NCBI RefSeq assembly: GCF_001429545.1 | Contig: NZ_LMSP01000047.1 | Location: 109,091-173,090 of the forward strand | Direction: 5' to 3' | Length of the DNA: 64,000 nucleotides | DNA from: Paenibacillus sp. Soil787 | GTDB taxonomy: Bacteria > Bacillota > Bacilli > Paenibacillales > NBRC-103111 | Position numbers and translations under genes: made by a program | Shown here: in pieces, positions 28,636-37,458 of the stretch | How the letters are laid out: each line of letters starts with the position of its first letter | How positions within the stretch are numbered: the stretch's first letter is position 1 | Notes under the pieces: model-generated | Told to the model about the DNA's origin: nothing | What the model saw: only the letters and a program-made list of their open reading frames with translations | The model's database searches: none

Positions 28636-28793
28636 CTGACTGTAGGTGGATCCAGCTTCTCAATGAGCATAAAAGCTAACTCCAATAGGACCCACAGGGG
28701 CATCGGTTCGTCTAATCGATCCAGCCACTGTGGGTCTTTCATTATGCCAGCCTCAAGTGCCTTTTTACCCAGCTCTATTTTCCAAGCGTCCAC
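28626..28793 (-). CDS. Small acidic protein of unknown function, convergent with parC
   Basis: A 55-residue frame: GTG start with AAGGAG nine bases upstream, TGA stop overlapping the parC 3' end. It begins VDAWKIELGKKALEAG, followed by KDPQWLDRLDEPMPLW and LLELAFMLIEKL. The amphipathic helical pattern, Trp content and good ribosome site look like a real gene. The family is not recognised and no signal peptide or membrane helix is clear. A GACCCACAG/CTGTGGGTC inverted repeat lies inside it and might also act on parC transcripts. Confidence 0.65.
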   Translation of the reverse strand: MDAWKIELGKKALEAGIMKDPQWLDRLDEPMPLWVLLELAFMLIEKLDPPTVSYD

Positions 28794-28949
28794 CTTAAAC
28801 CACTCCTTTGAGATTTCTTGAAAACTAGACTCGTTAGACTATTTAGACCGTTGATTCATTCAACCCATTTTTTATATATTGGTGTCTATACATGACCTAT
28901 GCAGTTTCTCTGGATTTAATTGCATTTAAGCTAAGATACCATCAAAATC

Positions 28950-29199
28950 ATTGGAGAAAATCCAATAGAATACTTGTTCGGACGTGGGAAATCGTTCTTC
29001 CATTGTAAAAATCCAATGAAATCCCAAAATCCCTATCCTGATTAACATTTAGAAGCAGTTTCATTGGAAAATATCCAACAGAACGTGTCACCTCAATGCG
29101 CAAATGAGTAAAACAGTGGATAAATTCCAATGGGCTAGGTGTATTTCCAGAAATTCAATTCAACTGTACAGGTCATGTCTTATTGGAATCATCTCCATT
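28950..29199. repeat. Four-hairpin element, copy 5 (ATTGGA stems), with a fifth hairpin
   Basis: ATTGGA-GAAAA-TCCAAT at 28950-28966 is followed by similar stems centred near 29010, 29071 and 29123 (spacings about 52, 61, 52). A fifth, ATTGGA-N6-TCCATT, is centred near 29190. Stem bases differ entirely from copies 1-4, yet the spacing is the same. Confidence 0.75.
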
Positions 29200-29220
29200 T
29201 AGGCTTAATGAAGTTGTCAG

Positions 29221-29250
29221 ATGAATGAATGAATGAATGAATGAATGAAT
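29221..29250. repeat. Tetranucleotide microsatellite (ATGA)n
   Basis: About seven and a half uninterrupted ATGA units between two four-hairpin elements, not in a gene. Confidence 0.9.
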
Positions 29251-29270
29251 CCACATTCTCGGCCGAATGA

Positions 29271-29455
29271 TGTTGTAGAAAGTGCAACAATTGCTGCCCA
29301 GATCCAGCCTCTCGCCCTTCGATGTTGCATAATGTACAACAATTTGGCCCAATATAGAGCATATCGCAACAAATGTGCTCAATATGTTGTACGAAATGCA
29401 ACTTCAAGCTGGAAAATAGCCTTTTGGTGTGTGAATTGTTGTAGAAAATACAACA
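29271..29455. repeat. Four-hairpin element, copy 6 (GTTGTA/TGCAAC stems)
   Basis: Stems at 29271-29289, 29323-29341, 29385-29403 and 29437-29455 have centres spaced 52, 62 and 52 bases. TGTTGTA-GAAAA-TACAACA (29437-29455) is perfect. Others pair with T-G wobble or one mismatch. It follows copy 5 directly in the same intergenic region (28794-29837), which otherwise has no gene I can support. Confidence 0.8.
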
Positions 29456-29793
29456 TTGGTAACCACGATAGCCCATTTATCTTAACGAAGCTGCTGCAAC
29501 GACTCTAAGAACGCATATTGGAATTATGAATACCAGTTGTGAATCAATCGAAAGTCTCCTTTTTGTGAGGCTGACGAAGCCATAGAAACTGATTTCGTTC
29601 GTAAAAACCGTACATACCTGCATCACAGTATATGTAAGTAGTGGGCGAGGTGTTAAAAGAAGTCGAGAAGCTTGGGCGATTTTCTTGTTAATCGGACAAA
29701 GTAATGGAAGGATCGACAGCAAGCCACAGCATGTCTCAAACCGTGCAGCTTTTGTCTGAAAATATTAATGGCATTAACCTTTAAACCAAAGAA

Positions 29794-29814
29794 AAGGCAT
29801 GCTATACTTGCCTT
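29794..29814. promoter_or_regulatory. Inverted repeat over the marR promoter
   Basis: AAGGCA (29794-29799) and TGCCTT (29809-29814) flank a TATACT that would serve as -10, just before the marR start. The layout fits autorepression by a MarR dimer, which is inferred. Confidence 0.45.
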
Positions 29815-29837
29815 AGGAGATGTTGGAAGGCGAGTTG

Positions 29838-30248
29838 ATGAGATTGTATTCCGATGAATTTGGGAAGCTATGGTTGAAATTGTCTAAGGAATTGAAAAAC
29901 CAGATGGAGGTAGGATTAGCCCCTACTATTACTGAAGGACAGCTTAACGTGTTAGAGCTGCTTATGACGAATGAACGGATGAAGCCTTCTGATTTAATCG
30001 AATATTTATCCACAACGCCTGCAGCTGTGACAACACTGTTAGATCGGATGGAGAAAGGTGAATTGATCGTAAGGGAGCGGGATGAGAAGGACCGCCGCAT
30101 CGTTTGGGTCAACGTCACGGACAAAGGAAAGGCGGAATGCGAGCGAGGTATGAGAATCCGGGAACAACTTTTGGATTCATACCTGAGCCGCGTTTCCGCC
30201 CATAATCAGAAATTGCTTATTTATTTGCTGGGGAAGGTCGCCAATTAA
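29838..30248 (+). CDS. MarR-family transcriptional regulator
   Basis: Winged-helix regulator of 136 residues. The recognition region is MKPSDLIEYLSTTPAAVTTLLDRMEK. The wing is ELIVRERDEKDRRIVWVNVTDKGK, the MarR DxRxxxxxLT-like signature. The start at 29838 is preferred because GGAAGG lies eight bases upstream; an earlier in-frame ATG at 29820 abuts a GGAG and has no room for a ribosome site. It is monocistronic and convergent with the pseudouridine synthase gene. Ligand and targets are unknown; autoregulation is suggested by the upstream inverted repeat. Confidence 0.88.
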   Translation: MRLYSDEFGKLWLKLSKELKNQMEVGLAPTITEGQLNVLELLMTNERMKPSDLIEYLSTTPAAVTTLLDRMEKGELIVRERDEKDRRIVWVNVTDKGKAECERGMRIREQLLDSYLSRVSAHNQKLLIYLLGKVAN

Positions 30249-30274
30249 TAGCGACCCAGGGGCTTCAGGCGAAT

Positions 30275-30988
30275 TTACAACTCTGGGAGTGTAAATTCGC
30301 TCCAGGGCCGCTGCATCGGCGGCAGCGACCGAAAGCGCAGCGTCTCTTTGAGCGTTGGATGCTCAAAGGCAAGAGCGGTAGCCCACAGCGCAAGCTGCTG
30401 GCCGGGCTTGTTGACCGCGCTGCCGTAGCGCTGGTCGCCGTAGAGCGTGCAGCCGATGGCTGCCAGCTGCACGCGGATTTGATGCGGCCGCCCGGTGTGC
30501 AGCTTGATCTGGATCAAGCTGAGCCCGTCTTGGCTGCCGAGCAGCTTATAGTCCAGCACGGCCTCCTTGGCGTCCTGCTGGCCTTCTCTGACCACGCTGA
30601 CGGTATTCGTACGCGTGTCCTTCCAAAGAAAGTGACGCAGCGTAGCGGACGGTTGTGGCGGCTTACCATGTACGACAGCGACGTACGTCTTGTCGAGCTG
30701 CCTCGTTCGTACCGCGTCAGATAGTCGGGACGCGGCTTTTGATGTTTTGGCGAAAACCATCACGCCGCCAACGGGCCGATCAAGCCGGTGTACAAGCCCG
30801 AGGTACACATTGCCGGGCTTGTTATGACGGTGCTTCAGATCTGCCTTCAATACATTCAGCAGATCAGGATCGCGTGAATCGTCTTCCTGCGTAGGCATGT
30901 TGACGGGCTTCTCAACCACAAGAATGTGATTGTCTTCGAACAGTATCGGAATTTGCGATGCTCCCGAGCCATCTCTAGATACTGCCAC
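30275..30988 (-). CDS. RluA-family pseudouridine synthase
   Basis: RNA pseudouridine synthase of 237 residues. The catalytic motif HRLDRPVGG carries the active-site Asp. The RluA/RsuA-type signature continues with TYVAVVHG and LIQIKLHTGRPHQIRVQLA. It lacks an N-terminal S4 domain. The GTG start at 30988 is chosen because GGGAGG sits seven bases upstream, two bases after the stop of the preceding methyltransferase gene. Part of the DNA is clearly GC-rich. Pairing with a methyltransferase suggests rRNA or tRNA modification, but the target base is unknown. Confidence 0.9.
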   Translation of the reverse strand: MAVSRDGSGASQIPILFEDNHILVVEKPVNMPTQEDDSRDPDLLNVLKADLKHRHNKPGNVYLGLVHRLDRPVGGVMVFAKTSKAASRLSDAVRTRQLDKTYVAVVHGKPPQPSATLRHFLWKDTRTNTVSVVREGQQDAKEAVLDYKLLGSQDGLSLIQIKLHTGRPHQIRVQLAAIGCTLYGDQRYGSAVNKPGQQLALWATALAFEHPTLKETLRFRSLPPMQRPWSEFTLPEL

Positions 30989-30990
30989 TG

Positions 30991-31857
30991 TTACGCCTCC
31001 CAGCGTCCCAGAATACCGCAAGGGAGCATCAAGCCGGAGTGGGTGATCGGCAGGCCGATTTCGCCACTGGAGATCGTGCCGCCATGCTTGGCTTTCATCG
31101 CCATGCTTAAAATATTCTGAAGCACAGTTGCCGAGATTCCCGTTGTATAAGAGTTGATCAACAGGAACAACGGATTGTCCGTCAGAATCGATTGGCAGGT
31201 CTCAATGAAAGGGAAGAGGTCATCTTCCAATTTCCAAGTCTCGCCATTGGGTCCGCGTCCGTAGGAAGGCGGATCCATGATAATCGCATCGTATTTGCTT
31301 CCGCGGCGCTGTTCTCTTTGTACGAATTTGAATACGTCATCCGTGATAAAACGAACAGGACGGCTGCCTAGGCCGCTCAGATGCAGATTTTCCTTAGCCC
31401 ATTGAACGACACCTTTGGAGGCATCCACATGGCATACTTCGGCACCTGCGTAAGCGCAAGCCAGTGAGGCTCCACCTGTATAAGCAAACAGGTTCAGTAC
31501 CTTGATGGGGCGTCCGGCTCCTTGGATTTTATCCATCATCCATTTCCAGTTGACTGCTTGCTCTGGGAATAAGCCCGTATGCTTGAAGCTGGTCGGCTTA
31601 ATATAGAAGGACAATTTCTGGTCATAGTTAATCGTCCAGCGTTCAGGCAGCTCAGCGTGCTGCTGCCATTGTCCGCCGCCGCTTGCGCTGCGGTGATAAT
31701 GGGCGTCAGCTTGACGCCATGCTGATGTTTCTTTTTGTAACGGCCAAATGATTTGCGGGTCTGGTCTTCTTAGGACGATCGTGCCCCAACGCTCGAGCTT
31801 TTCGCCGCCGCCTGTATCGAGGAGCTCATAATCAACCCAGTCTTTTGCATAAAACAT
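30991..31857 (-). CDS. Class I SAM-dependent methyltransferase (RlmI-like catalytic domain)
   Basis: Predicted methyltransferase of 288 residues. SAM-binding motif I is VLNLFAYTGGASLACA, followed by CHVDASKGVVQWA, with the catalytic-loop motif DPPSYGRGPNGE. This arrangement resembles the Methyltrans_SAM family that includes rRNA m5C methyltransferase RlmI, but the PUA domain is absent. The start at 31857 (MFYAKDWVDYE) has AAGGATGG at proper distance; the ATG at 31869 lies inside that site. It is co-transcribed with the downstream pseudouridine synthase, consistent with an RNA substrate, which remains inferred. Confidence 0.85.
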   Translation of the reverse strand: MFYAKDWVDYELLDTGGGEKLERWGTIVLRRPDPQIIWPLQKETSAWRQADAHYHRSASGGGQWQQHAELPERWTINYDQKLSFYIKPTSFKHTGLFPEQAVNWKWMMDKIQGAGRPIKVLNLFAYTGGASLACAYAGAEVCHVDASKGVVQWAKENLHLSGLGSRPVRFITDDVFKFVQREQRRGSKYDAIIMDPPSYGRGPNGETWKLEDDLFPFIETCQSILTDNPLFLLINSYTTGISATVLQNILSMAMKAKHGGTISSGEIGLPITHSGLMLPCGILGRWEA

Positions 31858-31911
31858 GCTGCATTCCATCCTTCAACTTGTATACTTTAACAAACATTCA
31901 TTGTACACCAT

Positions 31912-33042
31912 TTATTGACCTAAATCGATCTTTTCAATCAAACCAGGCAGTTCTTTTTCTGAAAATTGTTGAAATTGCTGCTGTTCAAGCGAAGTTTTCA
32001 GCTGCTCTTTCACAGAATCAAAGGATTTAACGGATCTGGCTTCCACTTTAATAACGTGATAACCAAACTCTGTCGCGATGGGATCACTAATCGTTCCAAT
32101 TGTCTGCTCGATTGCTGCTTTCTTAAACTCAGGAACCCACTGATTTACATCGGCATCCGCATAAAGACCGCCTGTATCCTTGGAACCTGGGTCATCTGAA
32201 TATTCTTTGGCCAATTTGGCGAAATCTTCACCGTTCTTAAGCTTCTGTTGAACTTCTTTTGCACGTATGAGTGCTTCCTCTTTTGTACGAAGAGCTTTGT
32301 TGTCTGAGCTTGCTGGGTCTTTTAATCCAATCAAAATGTGACGCACGGAGGCAATCGTATAAGCATCTTTATCTGCTTTGAGTGTTTCATCATATTTGGC
32401 TTTTAACTGGCTATCTGAAATACTGGACTTGATGTAATTTTGTGCGCCGATGCTGCCCACTAGAAAGTACTGAAGATCAGTTGCCGTCGTGTTCACCTTT
32501 TTTAAATCGTCCATAAACTTAGCTTCGCCAAATTGGCTTTTCCAAGCAGCGATTTGTTTAACAGCACCGTCTTTGGCGGCGTTCTGGTCGGCCTCAGATG
32601 CTTTACCGAAAAGAATTCGGTTTTGAATGAGCTGTGTGATCATGCTTTTTTGGTAAGCAGGGTCATCTTTAGAGGCTGCATGACCTCCATTGAAGAGCGC
32701 TTGCAAAGCAAAGAAGGTATCAAATTCACCTTTGGTCACAGTTCCACCCTTGTAAGTTGCAACCACATGCTTAGGATTGTTGCCGATCCAAATGGTTTCA
32801 TTTTCTTCGTCCCACTCGACTTTTTTCCCGAGTGCTTCACTTACAAATCTAAGAGGTACATAGGTAGAACCTTCATAAATAAATCCTTTTGCTTCGGAAG
32901 GGGCTTTCTCAACACCGTCAAACATATACTTAAGACTTCGGAAAGCTACTTCAATTTGACTGTTTGTTGCGAATGCTGCGGTACCGCTTAATACAGAACC
33001 GATCGTTAAACCAACGATAAGACCCTTTACTTTATCTTTCAT
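31912..33042 (-). CDS. Secreted parvulin-type peptidyl-prolyl isomerase with Cu-amine-oxidase-like domain
   Basis: Extracytoplasmic folding factor of 376 residues. A signal peptide (about 1-24, ending AAFA, no lipobox Cys) is followed by half of a copper-amine-oxidase-like domain (FIYEGSTYVPLRFVSEALG...). A SurA/PrsA-like N-domain and a parvulin domain (about 230-350: VRHILIG, EYSDDPGSKDTGGLY, FGYHVIKVE) complete it. It resembles PrsA in function but lacks the lipid anchor. The start at 33042 has AGGTGG upstream. It is divergent from the glycogen operon. Confidence 0.9.
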   Translation of the reverse strand: MKDKVKGLIVGLTIGSVLSGTAAFATNSQIEVAFRSLKYMFDGVEKAPSEAKGFIYEGSTYVPLRFVSEALGKKVEWDEENETIWIGNNPKHVVATYKGGTVTKGEFDTFFALQALFNGGHAASKDDPAYQKSMITQLIQNRILFGKASEADQNAAKDGAVKQIAAWKSQFGEAKFMDDLKKVNTTATDLQYFLVGSIGAQNYIKSSISDSQLKAKYDETLKADKDAYTIASVRHILIGLKDPASSDNKALRTKEEALIRAKEVQQKLKNGEDFAKLAKEYSDDPGSKDTGGLYADADVNQWVPEFKKAAIEQTIGTISDPIATEFGYHVIKVEARSVKSFDSVKEQLKTSLEQQQFQQFSEKELPGLIEKIDLGQ

Positions 33043-33148
33043 AATTAATGTTCCACCTCTCGATATAATGTCCCTCAATTAATTCACCAAGGGTTGAGTA
33101 ATTTCCTTTTTTTTTTAAGGTGAAAATGAAGGATTCTTTGTCTGTTTG

Positions 33149-33177
33149 TTGTATTTGTAACGTAAGGCAATTATAAG
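33149..33177 (+). promoter_or_regulatory. Probable sigma-A-type promoter for the glg operon
   Basis: TTGTAT (33149-33154) and TATAAG (33172-33177) are separated by exactly 17 bases, 47 bases before the glgB start codon. Each hexamer deviates from consensus, so confidence is moderate. Confidence 0.4.
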
Positions 33178-33223
33178 TAAAATCCAGTTTTGACGAAATC
33201 AGGTTGATCTAAGGAGGGATAAC

Positions 33224-35230
33224 GTGGGGGCAAATGTTGGTATACCTAGCCCAGAAGATTTATTTCTGCTTCATGAAGGATCCCTTTACCACAGTTATCG
33301 CATCTTAGGGGCGCATGTTAGCAAAACAATAGGGCAAGAGGGAGTTCGTTTTGCCGTATGGGCACCTCATGCCAAACAGATTTACTTGCTTGGTGATTTC
33401 AACAGTTGGCAATCCGGGACTCATCGTATGGAGAAGTTTAGTACGCTTGGCTTATGGATATTGTTCGTTCCAGAAGCAAGTGAAGGCGACTATTACAAGT
33501 TTGAAATTCATAGCGAGACGGGCCAGATTTTGTTGAAAGCAGACCCGTATGCCTTTTATTCGGAATTACGTCCGGGTACCGCATCGCGTGTCGTTGATCT
33601 AGAAGGTTACGAATGGAAGGATCAGGTATGGCAGCAGCAGAAAAAGGAAATACCCGCTTACAATAAGCCATTATCTATTTATGAGGTTCATCTGGGTACG
33701 TGGCGCAAAAAGGACCGACATAGTGAAGACTTATATACCTATGATCAGCTTGCTGATGAGCTAGTCGATTACGCAGTTGAGATGGGGTATACACACATTG
33801 AATTAATGCCGCTCGCAGAACATCCGTTTGACCGTTCTTGGGGCTATCAAGCAACTGGTTATTACTCCGTAACTAGCCGTCACGGTTCCCCGAAGGAATT
33901 CATGCATTTCGTTGACCGATGCCATCAGAAGGGTATTGGGGTCATTATGGACTGGGTTCCTGGTCATTTCGTTAAGGACAGTCATGGACTCAGGCAGTTT
34001 GATGGGAAGCCGCTGTATGAATACCAAGACCCTCGCAAAGCCGAGAAACAGGAGTGGGGTACTCTTACTTTCGATTTTGGCCGACCGGAGGTTCAAAGCT
34101 TCTTAATCTCAAATGCTGTATTTTGGATGGACATGTATCATATTGATGGGATTCGAGTGGATGCTGTGGCTTCCATGCTGCATTTGAATTTTGGCAGATG
34201 GAGCGAGGAACCGATCAAGAATCAATGGGGTGGGGATGAGAATCCCGAAGCGATCGCATTCCTGCGTAAGCTGAATCAGGCAATCTTCTCCTTCTACCCT
34301 GATGCGCTGATGATGGCTGAGGATTCTACGGATTGGCCGCTCGTTACTGCGCCTGTCCACGATGGAGGACTCGGATTTAATTATAAGTGGAACATGGGCT
34401 GGATGAACGATATGCTGCGTTATATGAAATTAGATCCTATTAATCGCAAGTATCATCACAAGCTGATCACGTTCTCATTCATGTATGCTTTTAGTGAAAA
34501 TTATGTATTGCCGCTTTCGCACGATGAAGTGGTGCATGGCAAACGTTCGCTCCTTCATAAGATGCCAGGCGATTATTGGCAGAAATTTGCTAATCTACGC
34601 GTTCTATATGGGTATATGACGGGTCACCCTGGTAAAAAGCTGCTGTTTATGGGCAGTGAATTCGGTCAATTCGACGAATGGAAAGATCTTGAAGAACTCG
34701 ATTGGTTTTTACTTGAAGGATATGAAAAACATAGTCAAATGCATCATTATGTCAAGGCGCTTAATCAATTTTATTTGGACCAACCAGCGTTGTGGCAGTT
34801 GGATCATCATCCAGATGGGTTCCAGTGGATTAACCCTCATGATGAGAGCCAGAGCGTTGTAACTTTTATGCGCAAAGGGAAATTGCCTGAGGATGACTTG
34901 ATTCTCATATGTAATTTCACTCCTGTGGTACATCCGGATTACCGAATCGGCGTTCCGCAGCATGGTGTGTACGAAGTCGTATTTAACAGCGATGCAGCCG
35001 AGTTTGGAGGTTCTGGTCAAGGTAACACAGAGCCAATATCTAGTGAAAAGCGTACATGGCACGGGCTGCCTAATAGTATAGCGTTGTGTATTCCGCCGCT
35101 TGCGGCTGTTTATATAAAATGTGTGAGTGAATTCCAAACTGTGATTGACGAAGTTGAAGGGGGAAATCAGATATGCGCAGTAAAGAATGTGTTGCCATGC
35201 TCCTCGCTGGAGGAGAAGGACGAAGATTAG
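33224..35230 (+). CDS. glgB: 1,4-alpha-glucan branching enzyme
   Basis: Introduces alpha-1,6 branches in glycogen; 668 residues. CBM48 (about 35-120) precedes a GH13 barrel. Catalytic residues sit in [12 protein letters not shown] (nucleophile Asp), MAEDST (acid Glu) and [12 protein letters not shown] (third acid). The C-terminal beta domain is followed by about 30 residues (…[13 protein letters not shown]...) beyond the usual end. The last 19 codons overlap glgC by 58 bases in another frame, an unusually long overlap. The GTG start has AAGGAGGG upstream. First gene of glgBCDA. Confidence 0.95.
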   Translation: MGANVGIPSPEDLFLLHEGSLYHSYRILGAHVSKTIGQEGVRFAVWAPHAKQIYLLGDFNSWQSGTHRMEKFSTLGLWILFVPEASEGDYYKFEIHSETGQILLKADPYAFYSELRPGTASRVVDLEGYEWKDQVWQQQKKEIPAYNKPLSIYEVHLGTWRKKDRHSEDLYTYDQLADELVDYAVEMGYTHIELMPLAEHPFDRSWGYQATGYYSVTSRHGSPKEFMHFVDRCHQKGIGVIMDWVPGHFVKDSHGLRQFDGKPLYEYQDPRKAEKQEWGTLTFDFGRPEVQSFLISNAVFWMDMYHIDGIRVDAVASMLHLNFGRWSEEPIKNQWGGDENPEAIAFLRKLNQAIFSFYPDALMMAEDSTDWPLVTAPVHDGGLGFNYKWNMGWMNDMLRYMKLDPINRKYHHKLITFSFMYAFSENYVLPLSHDEVVHGKRSLLHKMPGDYWQKFANLRVLYGYMTGHPGKKLLFMGSEFGQFDEWKDLEELDWFLLEGYEKHSQMHHYVKALNQFYLDQPALWQLDHHPDGFQWINPHDESQSVVTFMRKGKLPEDDLILICNFTPVVHPDYRIGVPQHGVYEVVFNSDAAEFGGSGQGNTEPISSEKRTWHGLPNSIALCIPPLAAVYIKCVSEFQTVIDEVEGGNQICAVKNVLPCSSLEEKDED

Positions 35231-36321
35231 GCGTTCTGACGAACAATTTAGCCAAGCCAGCCGTTCATTTTGGCGGGAAGTACCGTATTATTGATTTTAC
35301 CCTCAGCAATTGTACGAATTCAGGGATCGACACCGTTGGTGTTCTTACCCAGTATCAGCCTCTCGTACTCAATACGTACATTGGGATTGGAAGCTCGTGG
35401 GATCTTGACCGCAAATATGGCGGTGTGACGGTCTTGCCGCCGTTCATGGAACAAAAAGGCGGGGATTGGTATAAAGGAACAGCGAATGCCATTTATCGCA
35501 ATATCGGCTTTATTGAGCAATATGATCCCGAATATGTTCTGGTCATCTCGGGTGATCACATCTATAAAATGGACTACGATTTGATGTTGTCTTACCACAA
35601 AGAGAAGAAAGCCGACGCAACGATTGCTGTCATTGAAGTGAAGTGGGAGGAAACGAACCGATTCGGCATCATGAGTGTCAATGACAAACAAGAAATAACT
35701 GAATTTGCAGAAAAACCGAAAGAAGCGAACAGTAATTTGGCTTCGATGGGTATTTATATTTTTAATTGGAGTGTATTGAAAGCTTATCTAACCGAGGATG
35801 AGGAAAATCCTAACTCGAGTAAAGATTTCGGCAAAGATATTATTCCAATGATGCTGAAAGATGAAGCGAGAATGTTCGCTTATCCATTTGAAGGCTACTG
35901 GAAAGATGTCGGTACGATCGATAGTCTGTGGGAAGCGAACATGGACCTGCTGGACGACAATAATGAGCTTAATTTAAATGATAAGGACTGGCGGGTATAC
36001 TCCCAGAATCCTTACCAACCGGCTCAGTATGTGGCGCCAACTGCGAATATCAAACGTTCACTTGTCAATGAAGGCTGTGCGATATTCGGGGATGTCGATC
36101 ATTCTGTTTTATTCTTCGGTGTACAGGTTGGCGAAGGAAGCCAGATTCGCGACTCCGTCATTATGCCTAATGCCAAAATTGGTAATAACGTAACGATTAA
36201 CAAAGCGATTATCGGCGAAAACACGGTCGTTGAAGACGGTGCTGTGGTAGATGGCAAAGGAGAAATTGTACTTATTGGTGGCAATGAACGGATATCAGCG
36301 AATGCCAATCAGAAGGGATGA
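35173..36321 (+). CDS. glgC: Glucose-1-phosphate adenylyltransferase
   Basis: Makes ADP-glucose, the committed step of bacterial glycogen synthesis; 382 residues. The nucleotidyltransferase motif [14 protein letters not shown] comes first, then the sugar-phosphate-binding region ([28 protein letters not shown]) and a C-terminal left-handed beta-helix (from about 290). The start follows a GAAGGGGG site and lies inside the glgB 3' end. In Gram-positives GlgC pairs with the regulatory subunit GlgD, encoded seven bases downstream. Confidence 0.96.
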   Translation: MRSKECVAMLLAGGEGRRLGVLTNNLAKPAVHFGGKYRIIDFTLSNCTNSGIDTVGVLTQYQPLVLNTYIGIGSSWDLDRKYGGVTVLPPFMEQKGGDWYKGTANAIYRNIGFIEQYDPEYVLVISGDHIYKMDYDLMLSYHKEKKADATIAVIEVKWEETNRFGIMSVNDKQEITEFAEKPKEANSNLASMGIYIFNWSVLKAYLTEDEENPNSSKDFGKDIIPMMLKDEARMFAYPFEGYWKDVGTIDSLWEANMDLLDDNNELNLNDKDWRVYSQNPYQPAQYVAPTANIKRSLVNEGCAIFGDVDHSVLFFGVQVGEGSQIRDSVIMPNAKIGNNVTINKAIIGENTVVEDGAVVDGKGEIVLIGGNERISANANQKG

Positions 36322-36327
36322 TGTCGA

Positions 36328-37437
36328 GTGAAACATGTAATGGGTGTCATTAATTTAGTGAATGAACCGGATGATTTGGAGGAACTGACCTACTTTCGTT
36401 GCCCGGCATCTGTGCCTTTCGGAGGCCGTTATCGATTAATTGATTTTACATTGTCCAATATGGTGAATTCAGATATTGATAATGTTGCTGTATTCACTCA
36501 ACATAAATATCGTTCGCTCATGGATCATTTGGGTTCTGGGAAGGAATGGGACTTGGACCGGAAGCGGGGGGGCTTGTTCGTGCTCCCGTCTGTGCTGAAT
36601 GAACCAACAGGCATTTCACGTGGTGATTTATACCAGTTCTATAGCCATAGGGATTATTTCTATCGTGGTAAAGAAGAGCTTGTCATTATTTCACGAAGCC
36701 ATATGGTATGCAACCTCGATCTGCGTGACGCTGTGCGTTACCATGAGGATACACAAGCAGACATTACGGTTATCTATAAGCAAACAGATGAGGATATTCA
36801 AGGGAAATTCCGTCGTCTAGCCGTCAAGGATAGCGGACAAGTGACTCTCATGGAGGATCACACAGGCAGATTGCGCACAAACAACATTTCAATGGAAATG
36901 TACATCATGAGCAAAGCGCTGCTGCTGGATATGGTTGAATCTTGCTTAGCGCAAGGTTACGATCATTTGGTCCGCGATGGTATTATGAAAAACATTGATA
37001 AGCTGAGTGTGTATGGCTACAAATTTGAAGGCCATGTAGGGATTGTGAATTCGATTCAAGGCTATTACAAGCACAGTATGCAGCTGCTTAACCCGGCAAT
37101 CTGGAGAGAGCTATTCTTCCAGAAAAACCTGATTTACACGAAGGTAAAGGATGAACCGCCAGCGAAGTACTTGGATACCGCAGCAGCTAAAAACGCACTC
37201 ATCGCCAACGGCTGTGTCATCGAAGGTAAAGTGGAAAATAGTATTCTGTTCCGTGGTGTTAAAATCCGGAAAGGCGCTTACGTGAAGAACAGCATCATTC
37301 TCCAAAACTGTGAGATTGAGGAGAACGTTATCATTGAGAACGCAATCCTGGATAAGGATGTCTTCATTAGTCGTGGACGTGTCTTAACGGGAGATAACAA
37401 AGCACCGTTCATTGCTGCGAAAACGAAAGTGATCTAG
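36328..37437 (+). CDS. glgD: Glucose-1-phosphate adenylyltransferase regulatory subunit
   Basis: GlgC paralogue of 369 residues that lacks the N-terminal GGxGxRL nucleotide-binding signature. The protein starts MKHVMGVINLVNEPDD and resumes similarity at CPASVPFGGRYRLIDFTLSN. It keeps the C-terminal beta-helix. Such subunits raise GlgC activity in a heterotetramer. The GTG start lies six bases after the glgC stop. Third gene of the operon. Confidence 0.94.
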   Translation: MKHVMGVINLVNEPDDLEELTYFRCPASVPFGGRYRLIDFTLSNMVNSDIDNVAVFTQHKYRSLMDHLGSGKEWDLDRKRGGLFVLPSVLNEPTGISRGDLYQFYSHRDYFYRGKEELVIISRSHMVCNLDLRDAVRYHEDTQADITVIYKQTDEDIQGKFRRLAVKDSGQVTLMEDHTGRLRTNNISMEMYIMSKALLLDMVESCLAQGYDHLVRDGIMKNIDKLSVYGYKFEGHVGIVNSIQGYYKHSMQLLNPAIWRELFFQKNLIYTKVKDEPPAKYLDTAAAKNALIANGCVIEGKVENSILFRGVKIRKGAYVKNSIILQNCEIEENVIIENAILDKDVFISRGRVLTGDNKAPFIAAKTKVI

Positions 37438-37458
37438 ATCAAATAAAGGAGTAGGAAG

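Noticed and set aside
29189-29476. Frames overlapping the microsatellite and hairpin element
   Set aside because: They consist of repeat translation (SIHSFIHSF-like) and hairpin sequence, not a gene.
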